DNA of 64,000 bases from an archaeon SCG-AAA382B04 (GCA_003034855.1 PZKD01000076.1:1-64000); one strand, 5' to 3'; shown: positions 1-10,580, numbered from the stretch's first letter. The notes: generated by a model from the sequence alone, not told the origin. Program-made: numbers and translations.

Positions 1-14
1 ATTATGGAGGTGAA

Positions 15-65
15 GGGCAATTCCTCCCCAACCTAATCAAAAATTAGGAAGGGGTCCCCTTGCCC
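15..65. repeat. long imperfect hairpin at the window edge
   Basis: GGGCAA (15-20) pairs with TTGCCC (60-65), CCCC (26-29) with GGGG (51-54), and CCTAAT (32-37) with ATTAGG (43-48) around a CAAAA loop. The inner pattern C4-NN-CCT...AGG-NN-G4 resembles the end hairpins of the two IS605-type elements in this window, so it may be a solo element end. It could also be a terminator of a gene to the left. It ends 8 bases before the GTPase start codon. The window edge prevents a decision. Confidence 0.4.
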
Positions 66-72
66 ACTCAAG

Positions 73-1653
73 ATGAAAAAACCTCTGAAGCTAATTGAAG
101 AAGGAGAAAAAGAGAATATAGAGTTTAAAGAGATACTTAAAAGAGATTTACATCTTAAAAAGGACATCAAAAATAGCTTAGCTAGTCAGATGAAATTTAG
201 GATACTTAATGGTAACGGTTGCGCTATTTACTTGATAGGGGTTAAGGACAATGGTGAGATAAGAGGACTAAATGAAAGCGAATTCAGAGAAACAATAGAG
301 GTTTTAGAAAAGGTTTCAAATGATATAAATTGTAGTTTAGATGAAGTTGAAAAATACGAAAACAAGGAAGGATTTTTTGGTCAAATTAAAATTAGTTCCA
401 AGTCCGATAATATGGAGCACATAATTGTTGGAACTGCAGGTCATGTCGATCATGGTAAAAGTTCTTTAATTGGTTCACTTGTAACTGGTGAAGCTGATGA
501 TGGAGCAGGAAAAAACAGAGTGTATTTTGACGTTCAACCTCATGAGATAGAAAGAGGGTTGAGTGCTGATCTCAGTTATGGTGTTTATGGTTTCGAGAAA
601 GATGGATCACCTATTAGGTTAAGAAATCCCTTGAATAGTCAAGAAAGAAGTGAAATAGTTTCAAAGGCTATTAAGGCAGTTTCTTTTGTAGATACAGTAG
701 GTCATGAACCTTGGTTAAGAACAACTATTAGAGGAATAGTTGGTCAAAAATTGGATTATGGCTTATTAGTTATTGCTGCTGATGATGGGGTTACTCATGT
801 AACTAAAGAACATTTAGGTATTTTATTGGCTATGGACTTGCCAATTATAGTTGCTATCACTAAGACAGACTTAGTAAGTGAAGAAAAAGTGAATAAGTGT
901 TTGGAAGAAACAGTGAGGTTATTGAAAAAAGTAGGAAAAGTTCCTTATAAACTTGAGTGTAATGAAGATATTAAAACTGTAATCGAAAACGGTTTGAATA
1001 CCCTAATTCCAGTAATTAAAACTTCAGCAGTTACATTAAAAAACCTTGATCTTTTAGATAAGTTGTTTTATTCTCTCTCATCCCCAAAGAAGAAAACAGA
1101 GAAACCATTTAGAATGTATATTGATAGGATCTATAATGTTGACGGAGTTGGACGAGTAGTTAGTGGCACTGTTCTTGATGGAGAAATCTTTGAAGGAGAT
1201 ACAGTTCTTTTAGGTCCTGACAGAAGAGGGGACTACCACGAAGTTGGAGTAAAATCTATCGAAATGCACCATCATAGAGTGAGTGAGGCATCTGCTGGGG
1301 AAATAATTGGAGTTTCAATTAAGGGTGCTGATGACGTTGAAATCAAAAGAGGTATGACACTTTGTTCTAAAGAGTTGGAACCCAAAACGGTTAGGGAGTT
1401 TGTTGCCGATGTAACTGTCTTGAACCACCCTACTAAAATAAATAAGGGATATGAACCTGTTATACATCTAGAAACAATATCAGAAGCAGCTGAATTCGAG
1501 GAGATTAAAGATGACTATCTTACAGCAGGTGAAACTGCCGAAGTTAGGTTAAAGTTCAAATTTAATTCCTATTACGTATTTAAAGGGCAAAAATTTATTT
1601 TTAGAGAAGGAGAAAGCAAAGGAATTGGCAAAGTCAAAAAAATAATCAACTAA
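73..1653 (+). CDS. GTPBP1-like translational GTPase
   Basis: A 526-residue GTPase related to the archaeal/eukaryotic GTPBP1 branch of EF-Tu-like factors. After a roughly 115-residue N-terminal domain without nucleotide motifs comes G1 (GHVDHGKSS, about residues 123-131), then a DTVGH switch II motif near 206, TKTD (G4) near 262 and a TSA G5 motif near 316. Beta-barrel domains II and III follow (RIYNVDGVGRVVSGTV starts domain II). In the family such proteins bind GTP and associate with mRNA turnover or ribosomes; the archaeal substrate is not established. The ATG lies 8 bases after a hairpin and no Shine-Dalgarno is visible, so leaderless translation is possible. The next gene is convergent, 5 bases away. 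Confidence 0.88.
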   Translation: MKKPLKLIEEGEKENIEFKEILKRDLHLKKDIKNSLASQMKFRILNGNGCAIYLIGVKDNGEIRGLNESEFRETIEVLEKVSNDINCSLDEVEKYENKEGFFGQIKISSKSDNMEHIIVGTAGHVDHGKSSLIGSLVTGEADDGAGKNRVYFDVQPHEIERGLSADLSYGVYGFEKDGSPIRLRNPLNSQERSEIVSKAIKAVSFVDTVGHEPWLRTTIRGIVGQKLDYGLLVIAADDGVTHVTKEHLGILLAMDLPIIVAITKTDLVSEEKVNKCLEETVRLLKKVGKVPYKLECNEDIKTVIENGLNTLIPVIKTSAVTLKNLDLLDKLFYSLSSPKKKTEKPFRMYIDRIYNVDGVGRVVSGTVLDGEIFEGDTVLLGPDRRGDYHEVGVKSIEMHHHRVSEASAGEIIGVSIKGADDVEIKRGMTLCSKELEPKTVREFVADVTVLNHPTKINKGYEPVIHLETISEAAEFEEIKDDYLTAGETAEVRLKFKFNSYYVFKGQKFIFREGESKGIGKVKKIIN

Positions 1654-1658
1654 TTTCC

Positions 1659-1961
1659 TTAAGATTCATCTTTAAGTTCAACTAGTTTTTTCCTTAACCT
1701 TGAAAGCTCATTACTACATCTATCATCTTTATCGATTATATCATCAATTTCCTCTATCCTTAACTCAGCCTCAACTGAAACCACATGTCTAAACATTTCC
1801 CGGTTCTCTCTCTTAAAGTCTTCACTAAATCTCAAAGACTTATTTATATTCATCAATAAAGGCCTAATTTTTTTAAACACCTCGGTTTTTTCTTCTTCTA
1901 TTAATTTATTTTTAATTCTGTATATTTCCTCTTTAGTCTCTTCTATTTTGTCCTCAATCAT
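1659..1961 (-). CDS. small charged coiled-coil protein, unknown function
   Basis: A 100-residue protein, almost entirely helical in appearance, with heptad-like runs of Glu, Lys, Ile and Leu (for example EETKEEIYRIKNKLIEEEK near the N-terminus). It has no Cys-pair zinc site (a single Cys near residue 82), no membrane segment and no recognisable catalytic motif. I do not recognise the family. It converges on the GTPase gene, and an 11-bp inverted repeat lies 37 bases upstream of its start. Codon use matches the neighbours, so it is probably a real chromosomal gene rather than IS cargo. Confidence 0.6.
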   Translation of the reverse strand: MIEDKIEETKEEIYRIKNKLIEEEKTEVFKKIRPLLMNINKSLRFSEDFKRENREMFRHVVSVEAELRIEEIDDIIDKDDRCSNELSRLRKKLVELKDES

Positions 1962-1997
1962 CTATATGTAAATTGTTTTTTCAATAAACTAAATGCT

Positions 1998-2029
1998 TCA
2001 CCAAATATTGTTTTTAACATATTTGGTGA
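1998..2029. repeat. 11-bp perfect inverted repeat upstream of the small coiled-coil gene
   Basis: TCACCAAATAT (1998-2008) and ATATTTGGTGA (2019-2029) form a perfect stem around a 10-base T-rich loop. It lies between the start of the minus-strand coiled-coil gene and the left end of the IS element. It may be an operator or a hairpin that attracted insertion. The other IS605-type left end in this window (33298) lacks it, so it is probably not part of the element. Confidence 0.55.
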
Positions 2030-2034
2030 GAAAT

Positions 2035-2073
<39 letters not shown>

Positions 2074-2122
2074 CACCGTAACCTTTTTATGCATAGGTTG
2101 ATGTAATATATGTAGAACCAAT

Positions 2123-2554
2123 ATGAGATATGACCTAAAATCATCGTCACATTCAGTGTATAGTCTGAACTATCACTTGATTTTAGTAGTCAAGTATAGA
2201 AGAAAGATATTCACAAATCAAGGGATAATAGACGAATTGAAAGAGAGAACAAGAAATATAGCAAAGAACTATGATATACAAATAGCCAACCAAGAAGTTG
2301 ATAAAGACCATATGCATATCTTATTTTCTTCAAAACCAACATCTAACCTAACAAAGTTCATAAATGCTCTGAAGACAGGGACAAGTAAATCTATACGACA
2401 CAGATTTGATGTAGAGGATAAACTTTGGAATAATGTGTTTTGGTCAGACAGTTATTGCTTGATAACCACAGGTGAAGTAACCCTTGGCCAACTCAAAAAA
2501 TATGTTGAAAGTCAAGGTGAAGATAATGCAACTAACACAAAAAATAAAGATTGA
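2123..2554 (+). CDS. tnpA: IS200/IS605 Y1 (HUH) transposase TnpA
   Basis: 143 residues, full length for the family. The HUH motif is HMH at about residues 63-65 (DHMHILFS), and the nucleophilic Tyr is in QLKKYVESQ near residue 127. Known family enzymes excise and insert one DNA strand, recognising subterminal hairpins rather than inverted repeats, and act as dimers. The ATG follows the left-end hairpin by about 54 bases, and the 3' end overlaps the tnpB start by 29 bases. The reading frame is intact, so the protein could still act on its own element and, in trans, on the IscB element, whose ends look alike. Confidence 0.93.
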   Translation: MRYDLKSSSHSVYSLNYHLILVVKYRRKIFTNQGIIDELKERTRNIAKNYDIQIANQEVDKDHMHILFSSKPTSNLTKFINALKTGTSKSIRHRFDVEDKLWNNVFWSDSYCLITTGEVTLGQLKKYVESQGEDNATNTKNKD

Positions 2555-3834
2555 GCCAACACAAGAACAGGAAGAGGTTCTCACTTCTTTGTCTGAGGTG
2601 TGTAGGTTACTCTATAATTTTTCGCTTGAAGAGAGAATAGAAGATTGGAAGAAAAACAAAGAAAAGCCAGAGGAAGACAGAAACTATATTACATACACTA
2701 ACCAGCAGAATAAGTTGCCAGAGTTGAAAGAGGAATATCCCAAATACAATTGGGTGTATTCTAAGGTTTTACAAATGACTCTAAAGAAGCTGGACGCCAA
2801 TTACAAGTCCTTCTTCTTCCTTTGGAAAAAAGGAGACGAAAAAGCGAGACCACCGAGATATAAAGGCAGTAACTATTTCGCCACTTTGTGCTATAACCAA
2901 TCTGGGTTCGAGATAAAAGAAGGAGAAATAAAGTTTTCTCACAACCACCCAAATAAAGTAGAGCTATCTTTTGACGTTCCAAACAAGTTTGGTTTAGAGG
3001 AAAAAAACATTAAGCAAGTCGAAATCTTTAGGGATGAACTCAAAGAAGAATACTATATATCAGTTACCTATAAAGAAGAAACACCAGAGCATAAGGACAA
3101 TGGACTCTACCAAGCATTTGATTTAGGAGTTACCAAACACACAGGAGTAAATATGGATGGAAAGTTTGTTGAGTTCAACAACCCAAGACCAGATAAGTAT
3201 TGGCAACCAAAAATAAGAGAAGTTCAATCAAAAAGAGACAGATGTAAAAAAGGAAGCAATAGATGGAAATGGTATAACAGGAAATTACGAAAGATGCAGA
3301 GAAAGATCGCTAACCAAATGAAGGATTGGCAGCACAAGACAAGTAGAAAAATAGTTGAGAACACTAAAGCGAATACGATAGTAGTTGGAGACTTGTAGTT
3401 GGAGACTTAAACACTAAAAATATGGCCCAGAACAACAAGAATGCAAAAGGATTGAACAGAAGTTTACAAAACACAGGCACAGTTGGTAGATTCGTTAGAT
3501 TTCTAACCTACAAGGCAGAGAACTTGTAGGTAAGAAGGTAATAGAAATCAACGAAGCAAACACTACCAAAAGATGCTGTGTCTGTGGAAAGAAACAAGAA
3601 ATGCCACTACATAAAAGAACCTATAAATGTGATTGTGGAAACGAAATCGACAGAGACAAGAATTCTGCTGTCAACATAATGAATCGTTTCCTATCACAAA
3701 AACGCTCTGTGAACGAGCAATCTTCCTTTATGGAAGATTTTCTGCGACAAACAGGTTTGGAATATGCCAACCAGCAAATGCCCAAACACTCGCAGGAAAC
3801 CCCCTCCTCACCGAACGAATGTGAGGTAAGGTAG
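2526..3834 (+). pseudogene. tnpB: TnpB RNA-guided nuclease, frameshifted
   Basis: The start is taken at the ATG at 2526 (MQLTQKIKIEPTQEQEE), overlapping tnpA. RuvC-I is AFDLGVTK. The first frame stops at 3398 because the 14 bases at 3381-3394 are repeated exactly at 3395-3408. Past that the original frame continues (NTKNMAQNN..., GRFVRFLTYKAENL) to a stop at 3527-3529. A second shift is then needed to reach LVGKKVIEINEANTTKRCCVC, the zinc ribbon and RuvC-III (CDCGNEIDRDKNSAVN). At the RuvC-II position the sequence is VVGDL, with Gly where many TnpBs have Glu. The nuclease is therefore broken, although its 3' region still encodes the probable guide-RNA scaffold. Confidence 0.88.
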
Positions 3835-3844
3835 GGGTAGTTCA
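3690..3844 (+). ncRNA. candidate TnpB omegaRNA (reRNA) scaffold
   Basis: In IS605 elements the TnpB guide RNA overlaps the 3' end of tnpB and runs through the right end, with the guide taken from downstream flanking DNA. Here the region holds the stems GCTC/GAGC (about 3703-3718), ATCTTCC/GGAAGAT (about 3720-3738) and the right-end hairpin at 3800-3837. By analogy the guide would start after 3844, in the L40e leader. The 5' end is a guess, and with TnpB broken the RNA would need a partner in trans. Confidence 0.5.
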
Positions 3845-3894
3845 CGGAAAAACATTATAATTGGAAAAGAAAAACCATCTTGTTGGTGTTTTAG

Positions 3895-4041
3895 ATGGCA
3901 AGATTTACTGAAGCAGAGGAAAAGCTATTCGAAATTAAAATTTGCATGAAATGTAATGCTAGAAATCCAAAAGATGCCGTTAAGTGTAGAAGATGTGGTT
4001 ATAAAGGATTAAGACAAAAATCAAAAGAAGGTAGAGGATGA
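3895..4041 (+). CDS. rpl40e: ribosomal protein L40e
   Basis: A 48-residue protein ([20 protein letters not shown]...) with four Cys in two CxxC/CxxxC-type pairs (ICMKCNARN and VKCRRCGYK) forming the zinc site of archaeal L40e in the large subunit. Its TGA overlaps the ATG of the GGGP synthase gene (ATGA at 4038-4041), so the two are translationally coupled. The IS element lies about 50 bases upstream, and an AACATTATAATT stretch between them may be the promoter. Confidence 0.93.
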   Translation: MARFTEAEEKLFEIKICMKCNARNPKDAVKCRRCGYKGLRQKSKEGRG

Positions 4042-4763
4042 AGCTCGACCAAAAATTTTCTGAACAAAAAACTAGTCACTTAACCTTGATAGATCCCGAT
4101 GAACAAAAACCTAATAAAGCTGCTTCTATGGCGTTGGCCGCTGAAAATGGTGGAACAGATGCCATAATGGTAGGAGGATCCATTGCTAGTGGATTAGATA
4201 GGCTTGAAAACACCGTTGAATTAATTAAAGATAAAACTGACCTAAAGGTTGTTTTATTTCCTCAAGATCATAGTGGTTTAACTGATAAGGCAGATGCTGT
4301 TTTTTTTATGAGTTTGCTTAATTCAAGAGAAAAAATGTACATTTCAGGTTTTCAGTTTTTGGGAGCACCTCTTGTGAAGAGATATGGCTTAGAAGTTTTG
4401 CCCATGGCTTATTTGATAGTTGAGCCAGGAGGGACTGTTGGATTTGTTGGAGACGCTAAAGAGATTCCACGTGACAAACCTGACGCTGCTGTTGCATATG
4501 CTCTTACTGGACAATATATGGGTATGGATTATGTTTACCTAGAAGCTGGTTCAGGAGCAGAAGAACCAATTCCTGCTAAGATGGTGGGAGCCGTTAAAGA
4601 AAATATAGACGTAAATCTAATTATTGGTGGAGGAATTGACACTCCGAAAAAAGCTGCTAAATTATCAAAAGCAGGAGCTGATATTATTGTTACTGGTACA
4701 GCTATTGAAGAAAAGGATGAATCAGCTGTTGTTAAAAAAATGGTAAAAGCTATTAAAAGCTGA
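4038..4763 (+). CDS. pcrB: geranylgeranylglyceryl phosphate synthase
   Basis: 241 residues, a TIM barrel of the PcrB/GGGPS family that joins geranylgeranyl diphosphate to sn-glycerol-1-phosphate, the first ether bond of archaeal lipids. Visible signatures are [11 protein letters not shown] near the N-terminus, the [11 protein letters not shown] strand, [13 protein letters not shown] (phosphate-binding region, about residue 175) and [13 protein letters not shown] followed by [12 protein letters not shown], which closes the phosphate site. The length fits the archaeal group. It overlaps L40e by 4 bases. The 241-residue size and YLEAGSGA motif favour GGGPS over a bacterial heptaprenylglyceryl phosphate synthase. 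Confidence 0.94.
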   Translation: MKLDQKFSEQKTSHLTLIDPDEQKPNKAASMALAAENGGTDAIMVGGSIASGLDRLENTVELIKDKTDLKVVLFPQDHSGLTDKADAVFFMSLLNSREKMYISGFQFLGAPLVKRYGLEVLPMAYLIVEPGGTVGFVGDAKEIPRDKPDAAVAYALTGQYMGMDYVYLEAGSGAEEPIPAKMVGAVKENIDVNLIIGGGIDTPKKAAKLSKAGADIIVTGTAIEEKDESAVVKKMVKAIKS

Positions 4764-4767
4764 TATT

Positions 4768-5754
4768 ATGAATAATAAGGATTCTGTTCTTAAGCTAAGT
4801 GGAGATGAGGTCAAGAAATGTATTTCAATTAGTGAAACTATTGATGCTGTAGAATCTGCATTTTCTGAATTTGGTAGAGGAAAAGCACAGATACCCTCGA
4901 AGATCTATTTATTTTTTGATAAATACAATGGAGATTATCGATCAATGCCTGGTTATTTAGAAGAAGAGAATGTTGCAGGCTGTAAATTAGTTAATTCACA
5001 TCCAGATAATGATGATTTTCCCACGGTAATGGCTTTATTGGTTCTTGTAGATCCTGAAACTGGTTTTCCCTTTTGTTTAATGGATGCAACTGAATTAACT
5101 GCATATAGGACAGGAGCTGCTGGTGCTATTGCAACTAAAAATCTATCTCGTCAAAATTCTAAAAAAATTGGTTTTGTTGGAGCAGGTGTTCAAGCTATAA
5201 CCCAGTTTAAAGCTATAACCCAAGTTAGAGAACTAGAAGAAGCTTACATTTATGATCTATCGGATGAAGCTGCCAAGAATCTTAAGGGAATTATAGAGAG
5301 TGAAAGAATAAATGCGTCTATTTGCCAAAACCTAGAGAACTTAGTTCCAAAATTGGATATTTTAGTGACTACAACACCAGTAAAAGACCCTATTATAAAA
5401 GAAAAATGGATTACTGAAGGAACACATATCAATGCAATTGGCGCGGATGCTGAAGGAAAACAAGAACTAGAAAGTGACATAATTAAGGATTCTATGGTTG
5501 TTGTTGACCAATTTGAACCCGCCTCTCATGCTGGAGAAATCAATGTTCCTTTCCAAAAAGGGATGATAAGTGAAGATGACATTTATGGAGAATTAAGTGA
5601 GATTGTTACTAAAAACAAGGAAGGGCGCATTGATGATAGTGAAGTTACTATTTTTGATTCAACTGGTTTAGCTATTCAAGACGTTTCTAGTGGATATAGG
5701 GTATACAAAAATGCAATTAAAAAGGGTGTTGGAGAAAAAATAGACCTAATCTAG
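4768..5754 (+). CDS. ornithine cyclodeaminase / alanine dehydrogenase (mu-crystallin) family
   Basis: A 328-residue NAD(P)-dependent enzyme of the OCD/mu-crystallin family. The N-terminal substrate domain contains [19 protein letters not shown] (catalytic Lys region) and [15 protein letters not shown]. The Rossmann domain begins [13 protein letters not shown] near residue 135, and [15 protein letters not shown] carries the conserved Asp. Archaeal members have been shown to act as alanine dehydrogenase or ornithine cyclodeaminase, and the substrate cannot be assigned from sequence. It starts 4 bases after pcrB and overlaps the convergent topoisomerase gene by 4 bases. Confidence 0.85.
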   Translation: MNNKDSVLKLSGDEVKKCISISETIDAVESAFSEFGRGKAQIPSKIYLFFDKYNGDYRSMPGYLEEENVAGCKLVNSHPDNDDFPTVMALLVLVDPETGFPFCLMDATELTAYRTGAAGAIATKNLSRQNSKKIGFVGAGVQAITQFKAITQVRELEEAYIYDLSDEAAKNLKGIIESERINASICQNLENLVPKLDILVTTTPVKDPIIKEKWITEGTHINAIGADAEGKQELESDIIKDSMVVVDQFEPASHAGEINVPFQKGMISEDDIYGELSEIVTKNKEGRIDDSEVTIFDSTGLAIQDVSSGYRVYKNAIKKGVGEKIDLI

Positions 5755-7781
5755 TTTTGGTCTTTTTTCCACTCATCATAGTTACATTGAGGACATCCAA
5801 GGAACCAAGATTTTTGTCCCTTTTTATTTACTTTCAATTTAAACATATCATGTTCATCGCATTTTTGTTTTGTTTTAATTAACCTGCCTTGCTTAGGGAG
5901 AGGTAAAGAAAACTCACATTCAGGGTAACCTGAACATCCAACGAATCTTGATCCTTTCTTAGATCTTCTAATTATTAGGTTCTCACCACATTCTGGACAA
6001 GTTCCTATTATTTTGTCTTTTCTTAATCCCTCTCTCAATGATTCAGATATTTTTTCTTTGTCTTCTTCAAGTTCTCTAAACACTTTTGTTAGCATTTGGC
6101 GAGAATCTTTAATTACCTCCTGTTCGGATATTTCTCCTTCACTTATTTTATCCATCTCTTTTTCTAGAGTTGCTGTCATCTCATGTTCAGTTATTTCTTT
6201 AGCATAATCTTCTAGTGTTTCCACTACAGAAATTGCAGTACTTGTGGGTTTTGGAGGGTCCCCGTGAACATAATTTCTTGAATATAATTTAGATAATATG
6301 TTGTGTCTTGTCGATTTTGTTCCTAAATCAAGATCCTCCATTTTCGACATCAACCGATTTGAACCATATCTGTTAGGAGGTTGTGTTTGTTTTTCCTCTT
6401 TGTTTTTCTTCATTATCTCTAATTCTTCTTTTTCTTCTAGCTCAGGGATTTCTTTTTCTTTCCTACTGTAATAGGGATAATGCCATCTCCATCCAAGTTT
6501 TAGATATTTTGAGCCTTTAGTTTTGAATATTTCACCATTTGAATCCAATTCAACTCTAATTATCTTCTTAATAGCATTTGAGGCTAATGTGGCGAAAAAT
6601 CTTCTTGCTATTAACTGATAGATTTTCCATTCTAAATCACTCAGCTTGTTTTTCTGAGCAACCGAGGTAGGATAAATTGGGGGGTGGTCAGTTGTTTCTT
6701 TATCTCCGCGAGTTGGAGAATACTCATCTTTTTTCAATAAAGAATTAGCATATTCGCTAAGCTCATTATTATCACTAAGTTGACTTAGTATTTTCTTAAA
6801 ACCTAAATCATCGGGATATACGGTGTTATCAGTCCTAGGATAACTAATTAGTCCTTCAGTATATAAATCTTCAGCTACACTCATCGCTAAAGAGGGGGAA
6901 ACCCCTATTGCTCCTGCAGCTCGTTGATATTGAGTTGTATTAAATGGAATCGGAGGTGTTTCTTTTTTCTTGCTTTTTATTATCTCTGAAACTATTGCTT
7001 TATCGGTTAGGTTCTTCATTATTTGGTTTGCCTCATCTTCTTCCCAAATTCTCCCTGCCTGATGTTTTGCTGTAAATTCTTTTTGTTTTTTTTGAAAATC
7101 AGCGGATATTTTCCAATAGGTCTCTGGATCAAATTCTTCAATTTCTTTTTCTTTATCTACTATTAAAGAGAGTGTCGGTGTTTGTACCCTGCCCACTGAT
7201 AAAAAGTTGCTTCCATATCTTTTTGCGGTCAATGAGATGAACCTTGTTAAAGATGCTCCCCATATGAGGTCTATTACTTGTCTAGCTTCTCCTGAATCTG
7301 AAAGGTTCTTATCGAGTTCTTGGGGATTATTAAATGCATTTCTCACTTCTTCTTGGGTTAATGAGCTAAATCTAACTCTTTTCATTTCTGCTCCATTTTT
7401 GTTTTTTTCTATAATTTGTGCAGCATCGGATCCTATTAATTCTCCTTCCCTATCAAAGTCTGTTGCTATTATTATGCCTGAGGCTTCTTGACTCAAATCT
7501 TTAAGTAAAGAAACTATGTTTTTATGTAAGGGTTTTTTTTCCAAATCAGTTTTTATTAATTCTTTAGGATCGGTCTTTTGCCAATTACTGTATTCTTCTG
7601 TAAAATCTAATTTTAAAATATGGCCTCTAAGCCCAATAACCTTGAATGAATCATCTTTTGTTTCAAAATTATATGTATTTATTTTATTTTCTTTTTTAGT
7701 ATTATATGAATTATTTGATAATATTTCAGAAATTCTTTTAGCTGCATTCTTTTTTTCGGCTATTATGAGATTATCCATCAT
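5751..7781 (-). CDS. topA: DNA topoisomerase I (type IA)
   Basis: 676 residues. The N-terminal Toprim domain starts [17 protein letters not shown] and contains ATDFDREGE (metal-binding acidic triad) near residue 110. The four-domain core carries the catalytic Tyr in [14 protein letters not shown] at about residue 312. The C-terminal end has a Cys4 zinc ribbon (CPECGENL...CSGYPEC, from about residue 605) and a second Cys/His cluster (CDEH...CPQC). The family relaxes negative supercoils through a covalent 5'-phosphotyrosine. It has no helicase domain, so it is not a reverse gyrase. It is the last gene of a gatC-gatA-gatB-topA run, overlapping gatB by 11 bases. Confidence 0.95.
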   Translation of the reverse strand: MMDNLIIAEKKNAAKRISEILSNNSYNTKKENKINTYNFETKDDSFKVIGLRGHILKLDFTEEYSNWQKTDPKELIKTDLEKKPLHKNIVSLLKDLSQEASGIIIATDFDREGELIGSDAAQIIEKNKNGAEMKRVRFSSLTQEEVRNAFNNPQELDKNLSDSGEARQVIDLIWGASLTRFISLTAKRYGSNFLSVGRVQTPTLSLIVDKEKEIEEFDPETYWKISADFQKKQKEFTAKHQAGRIWEEDEANQIMKNLTDKAIVSEIIKSKKKETPPIPFNTTQYQRAAGAIGVSPSLAMSVAEDLYTEGLISYPRTDNTVYPDDLGFKKILSQLSDNNELSEYANSLLKKDEYSPTRGDKETTDHPPIYPTSVAQKNKLSDLEWKIYQLIARRFFATLASNAIKKIIRVELDSNGEIFKTKGSKYLKLGWRWHYPYYSRKEKEIPELEEKEELEIMKKNKEEKQTQPPNRYGSNRLMSKMEDLDLGTKSTRHNILSKLYSRNYVHGDPPKPTSTAISVVETLEDYAKEITEHEMTATLEKEMDKISEGEISEQEVIKDSRQMLTKVFRELEEDKEKISESLREGLRKDKIIGTCPECGENLIIRRSKKGSRFVGCSGYPECEFSLPLPKQGRLIKTKQKCDEHDMFKLKVNKKGQKSWFLGCPQCNYDEWKKDQN

Positions 7782-9171
7782 ATCCCTCCAGTATCTTTTG
7801 TAGTTTTTTTCTAGTATCAGCAGGTTTCGCTTTGCCTTTTGTTTCGGACATCACTTGGCCTACTAGGTAGTTTATTGCTTCTTCTTTGCCTTTTATATAG
7901 TCTTCAACGGCCTCAGAATTTTTTTCTAAAATTTTATGAATTATTTGATCCAAATTTTGGGATTTTATTGCTTTAAAATCTTTTTGTTTTATTATTTCCT
8001 TAGGATGTCCTCCTTCATCGAGTATGTGTCTGATTATTTTGGTTGCACCCTTTTCTGTTATATCTCCATCTCTCAGTTTTTCCAGTATATAGATGAATTT
8101 TTGTTTGTTCATGTTTGATTCGCTGAGTGATTGGTCTCTGTAATTTAATTCACCCATCAATGAATCTGTAACCCAAGTAGCTGTTTTTTTAGGGTTAACT
8201 TGTTGTGATATCTCTTCAAAAAAATTGGCCAATGTTTTTGAGGTTGTTAGTGACTTAGCTTGATCTTTAGTTATTTCATATTGATCAAGAAATCTTTTTC
8301 TTTTTTCTTCGGGTAGTTCAGGTAATTTTTCTTTTATTGAATTGATTTTTTCTTCAGTTAACTGTATCAGAGGTAAATCCGGTTCTGGAAAATACCTGTA
8401 GTCATGTTCTTGTTCTTTTTCTCTCATAGATCTTGTTATTTCTTGACTTTCATCGAAGTGTCTTGTTTCTCTTTTAACTTCCTTTCCTCTTCTAAGTAAG
8501 TTTTTTTGTCTTGTTATTTCGTAGGACAATGCTTTTTCTGCACCTTTGTAAGAAGAAATGTTTTTTACTTCTGCTCTTCCTCCACCCTCTAAAGAGATAT
8601 TAGCGTCACATCTCATTGCTCCATCTAAGGACCCATCAAAGATGTCCAAAAACTCTAATGTTTCTCTTATTTTTTTCAAAAAACTTCTAGCTTCTTGGGG
8701 TGAATCCATATCAGGTTTAGTTACTATCTCCAACAAGGGAACCCCAGAACGATTGTAATCTATCAGACTATACCTAGCGCTGGGTGGATGTACTAATCTC
8801 CCTGGATCCTCTTCTAGATGAATCCTTTTAATTCGGATTTTTTTATCTTGGTCTAGTCTTATTTCTCCATTTTGACCTAATGGACGATCATACTGGGTAA
8901 TTTGAAACCCCTTTGGGAGATCAGGATAAAAATAATTCTTTCTGTGGAACTGCATCTCATTGGCGATATCACAATTAAGTGCTAGTCCAGCCATTGTTCC
9001 ATATTCTATTGCTTTTTTGTTTAAAACTGGTAGACTACCTGGTAACCCTAGACAGACAGGGCAGGTGTGTGTATTGGGTTCAGAATCTCTATAGTTGGTT
9101 CCACAGTTACAGAAGAGTTTGCTTTTAGTTAATAATTGAACATGAACTTCAAGTCCTATTGTTACATTCAT
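7771..9171 (-). CDS. gatB: Asp/Glu-tRNA amidotransferase subunit B
   Basis: 466 residues. GatB is the kinase/tRNA-binding subunit of GatCAB, which converts misacylated Asp-tRNA(Asn) (and Glu-tRNA(Gln) in bacteria) to the amide. The cradle domain shows [27 protein letters not shown] and [15 protein letters not shown] with Cys pairs, [21 protein letters not shown] and [17 protein letters not shown]. The C-terminal YqeY-like tail ends [21 protein letters not shown]. The lack of the AspRS-like insertion and the presence of gatA and gatC mark GatB rather than archaeal GatE. It overlaps gatA by 4 bases and topA by 11. Confidence 0.95.
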   Translation of the reverse strand: MNVTIGLEVHVQLLTKSKLFCNCGTNYRDSEPNTHTCPVCLGLPGSLPVLNKKAIEYGTMAGLALNCDIANEMQFHRKNYFYPDLPKGFQITQYDRPLGQNGEIRLDQDKKIRIKRIHLEEDPGRLVHPPSARYSLIDYNRSGVPLLEIVTKPDMDSPQEARSFLKKIRETLEFLDIFDGSLDGAMRCDANISLEGGGRAEVKNISSYKGAEKALSYEITRQKNLLRRGKEVKRETRHFDESQEITRSMREKEQEHDYRYFPEPDLPLIQLTEEKINSIKEKLPELPEEKRKRFLDQYEITKDQAKSLTTSKTLANFFEEISQQVNPKKTATWVTDSLMGELNYRDQSLSESNMNKQKFIYILEKLRDGDITEKGATKIIRHILDEGGHPKEIIKQKDFKAIKSQNLDQIIHKILEKNSEAVEDYIKGKEEAINYLVGQVMSETKGKAKPADTRKKLQKILEGYDG

Positions 9172-10580
9172 TGGTTCTCCTCCTCGATTATTTTTCCAGT
9201 TGATAATATTTCGCCTTCACTAAATGGTTCTCCAATAATCTGAATTCCAATGTCTTCTTCCTTTGAAGGAACTGATAAAGCTGGTAATCCAACCATATTA
9301 ATTGGAACAGTTAATATATCTGCAAAATAGAGTGATAATGGATCTTCTATTTTTTCTCCCAACTCAAATGGCTTAAATGGCATTGTTGGGGCCACTAATA
9401 AATCAGATTCGTTTAAAGCTCTTTCAAAATCATTTTTTAATAATGTTCTTATTTTTAGTGCCTTTTGATAATATTTTTCATAGTATCCAGCACTCAAGGC
9501 ATAAGTTCCTAGCATTATTCTCCTTTTTACCTCTTTTCCAAATCCTTCCCTTCTAACTTCAGAGAAATAATCCTCCCAGTCTTTATTTTTGTTTGAATAA
9601 TGGCCATATCTAACTCCATCAAACCTAGCAAGATTACTACTAGCTTCCCCTATAGCTACGAGATAATAAGCTGCTAAAGCATACTCCATACTAGGTATGT
9701 TTACGGATTTTATTTTGGCACCTTGATCTTCGAGATCTTTAATTGATTTTTTGACTTCCTCATTTACTTCTTGGTCAACTCCTTCCCCAAAAAACTCTTG
9801 AGGAACTCCAATGGTTTTTTGTGATATATCTGTATCTAATTCTTCGTAAACATCTCTATCTGGATATTTTAAGGATGTAGAGTCATTTTTTGTTTTACCT
9901 TTTATAACATCGAATAAATATGCTGATTCTTCAATGGTATTTGTGATGGTTCCAATTTGATCCAGAGAACTTGCATATGCTATGAGTCCATATCTTGAAA
10001 TTGAACCATATGTTGGTTTAAGTCCTACTGTTCCACAAAAAGACGCTGGACATCTAACTGATCCTCCGGTATCAGATCCTAATGAAAAAGGAGATGCACC
10101 ATATTTTATTGCAGCAGCACTTCCACCTGAGGATCCTCCTGGAACTTTCTCATGATCAATTGGGTTGTGTGTAGGTCCAAAATAACTAGTTTCAGTTGAG
10201 GTGCCCATACAAAACTCATCGCAATTAGTTTTCCCTATTATAATTCCGTCTTCTTTTTTTATTTTTTTAATAACATCTGCATCATATTGAGGTGAAAAAT
10301 CCTTTAGCATCTGTGAACCACATGTAGTTCTAAGGTTTTTTGTTATAATTGAATCCTTTATTGCAATTGGAGTTCCCGCTAATTTACCAACCTCTTTACC
10401 GTTATTTATTTTTTTATCAATCTCTTTTGCTTTTTCTCTTGCTTTTTCTTCGTTTAAGGTTATAAATGCGTTAATTTCATCTTCTTTTTTATTAATTTGA
10501 TCTATAAATTTTTCTAAATACTCTAAACTACTTAATTCTCCTTTTTTTATTTTTAATATTGATTCTATATGATTCATCAA
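9168..10580 (-). CDS. gatA: Asp/Glu-tRNA amidotransferase subunit A
   Basis: 470 residues, an amidase-signature enzyme that releases ammonia from glutamine (or asparagine) for GatB. The Ser-cisSer-Lys triad is visible: Lys in [10 protein letters not shown], cis-Ser in [11 protein letters not shown] and nucleophilic Ser in [26 protein letters not shown] and [13 protein letters not shown] are typical GatA segments. The N-terminal helix starts at an ATG that overlaps gatC by 4 bases, consistent with coupled translation of the heterotrimer. Confidence 0.95.
   Translation of the reverse strand: MMNHIESILKIKKGELSSLEYLEKFIDQINKKEDEINAFITLNEEKAREKAKEIDKKINNGKEVGKLAGTPIAIKDSIITKNLRTTCGSQMLKDFSPQYDADVIKKIKKEDGIIIGKTNCDEFCMGTSTETSYFGPTHNPIDHEKVPGGSSGGSAAAIKYGASPFSLGSDTGGSVRCPASFCGTVGLKPTYGSISRYGLIAYASSLDQIGTITNTIEESAYLFDVIKGKTKNDSTSLKYPDRDVYEELDTDISQKTIGVPQEFFGEGVDQEVNEEVKKSIKDLEDQGAKIKSVNIPSMEYALAAYYLVAIGEASSNLARFDGVRYGHYSNKNKDWEDYFSEVRREGFGKEVKRRIMLGTYALSAGYYEKYYQKALKIRTLLKNDFERALNESDLLVAPTMPFKPFELGEKIEDPLSLYFADILTVPINMVGLPALSVPSKEEDIGIQIIGEPFSEGEILSTGKIIEEENQ

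Noticed and set aside
5751-7781. Reverse gyrase
   Set aside because: There is no helicase-like N-terminal domain; the protein starts directly with the Toprim domain, so it is an ordinary type IA topoisomerase.
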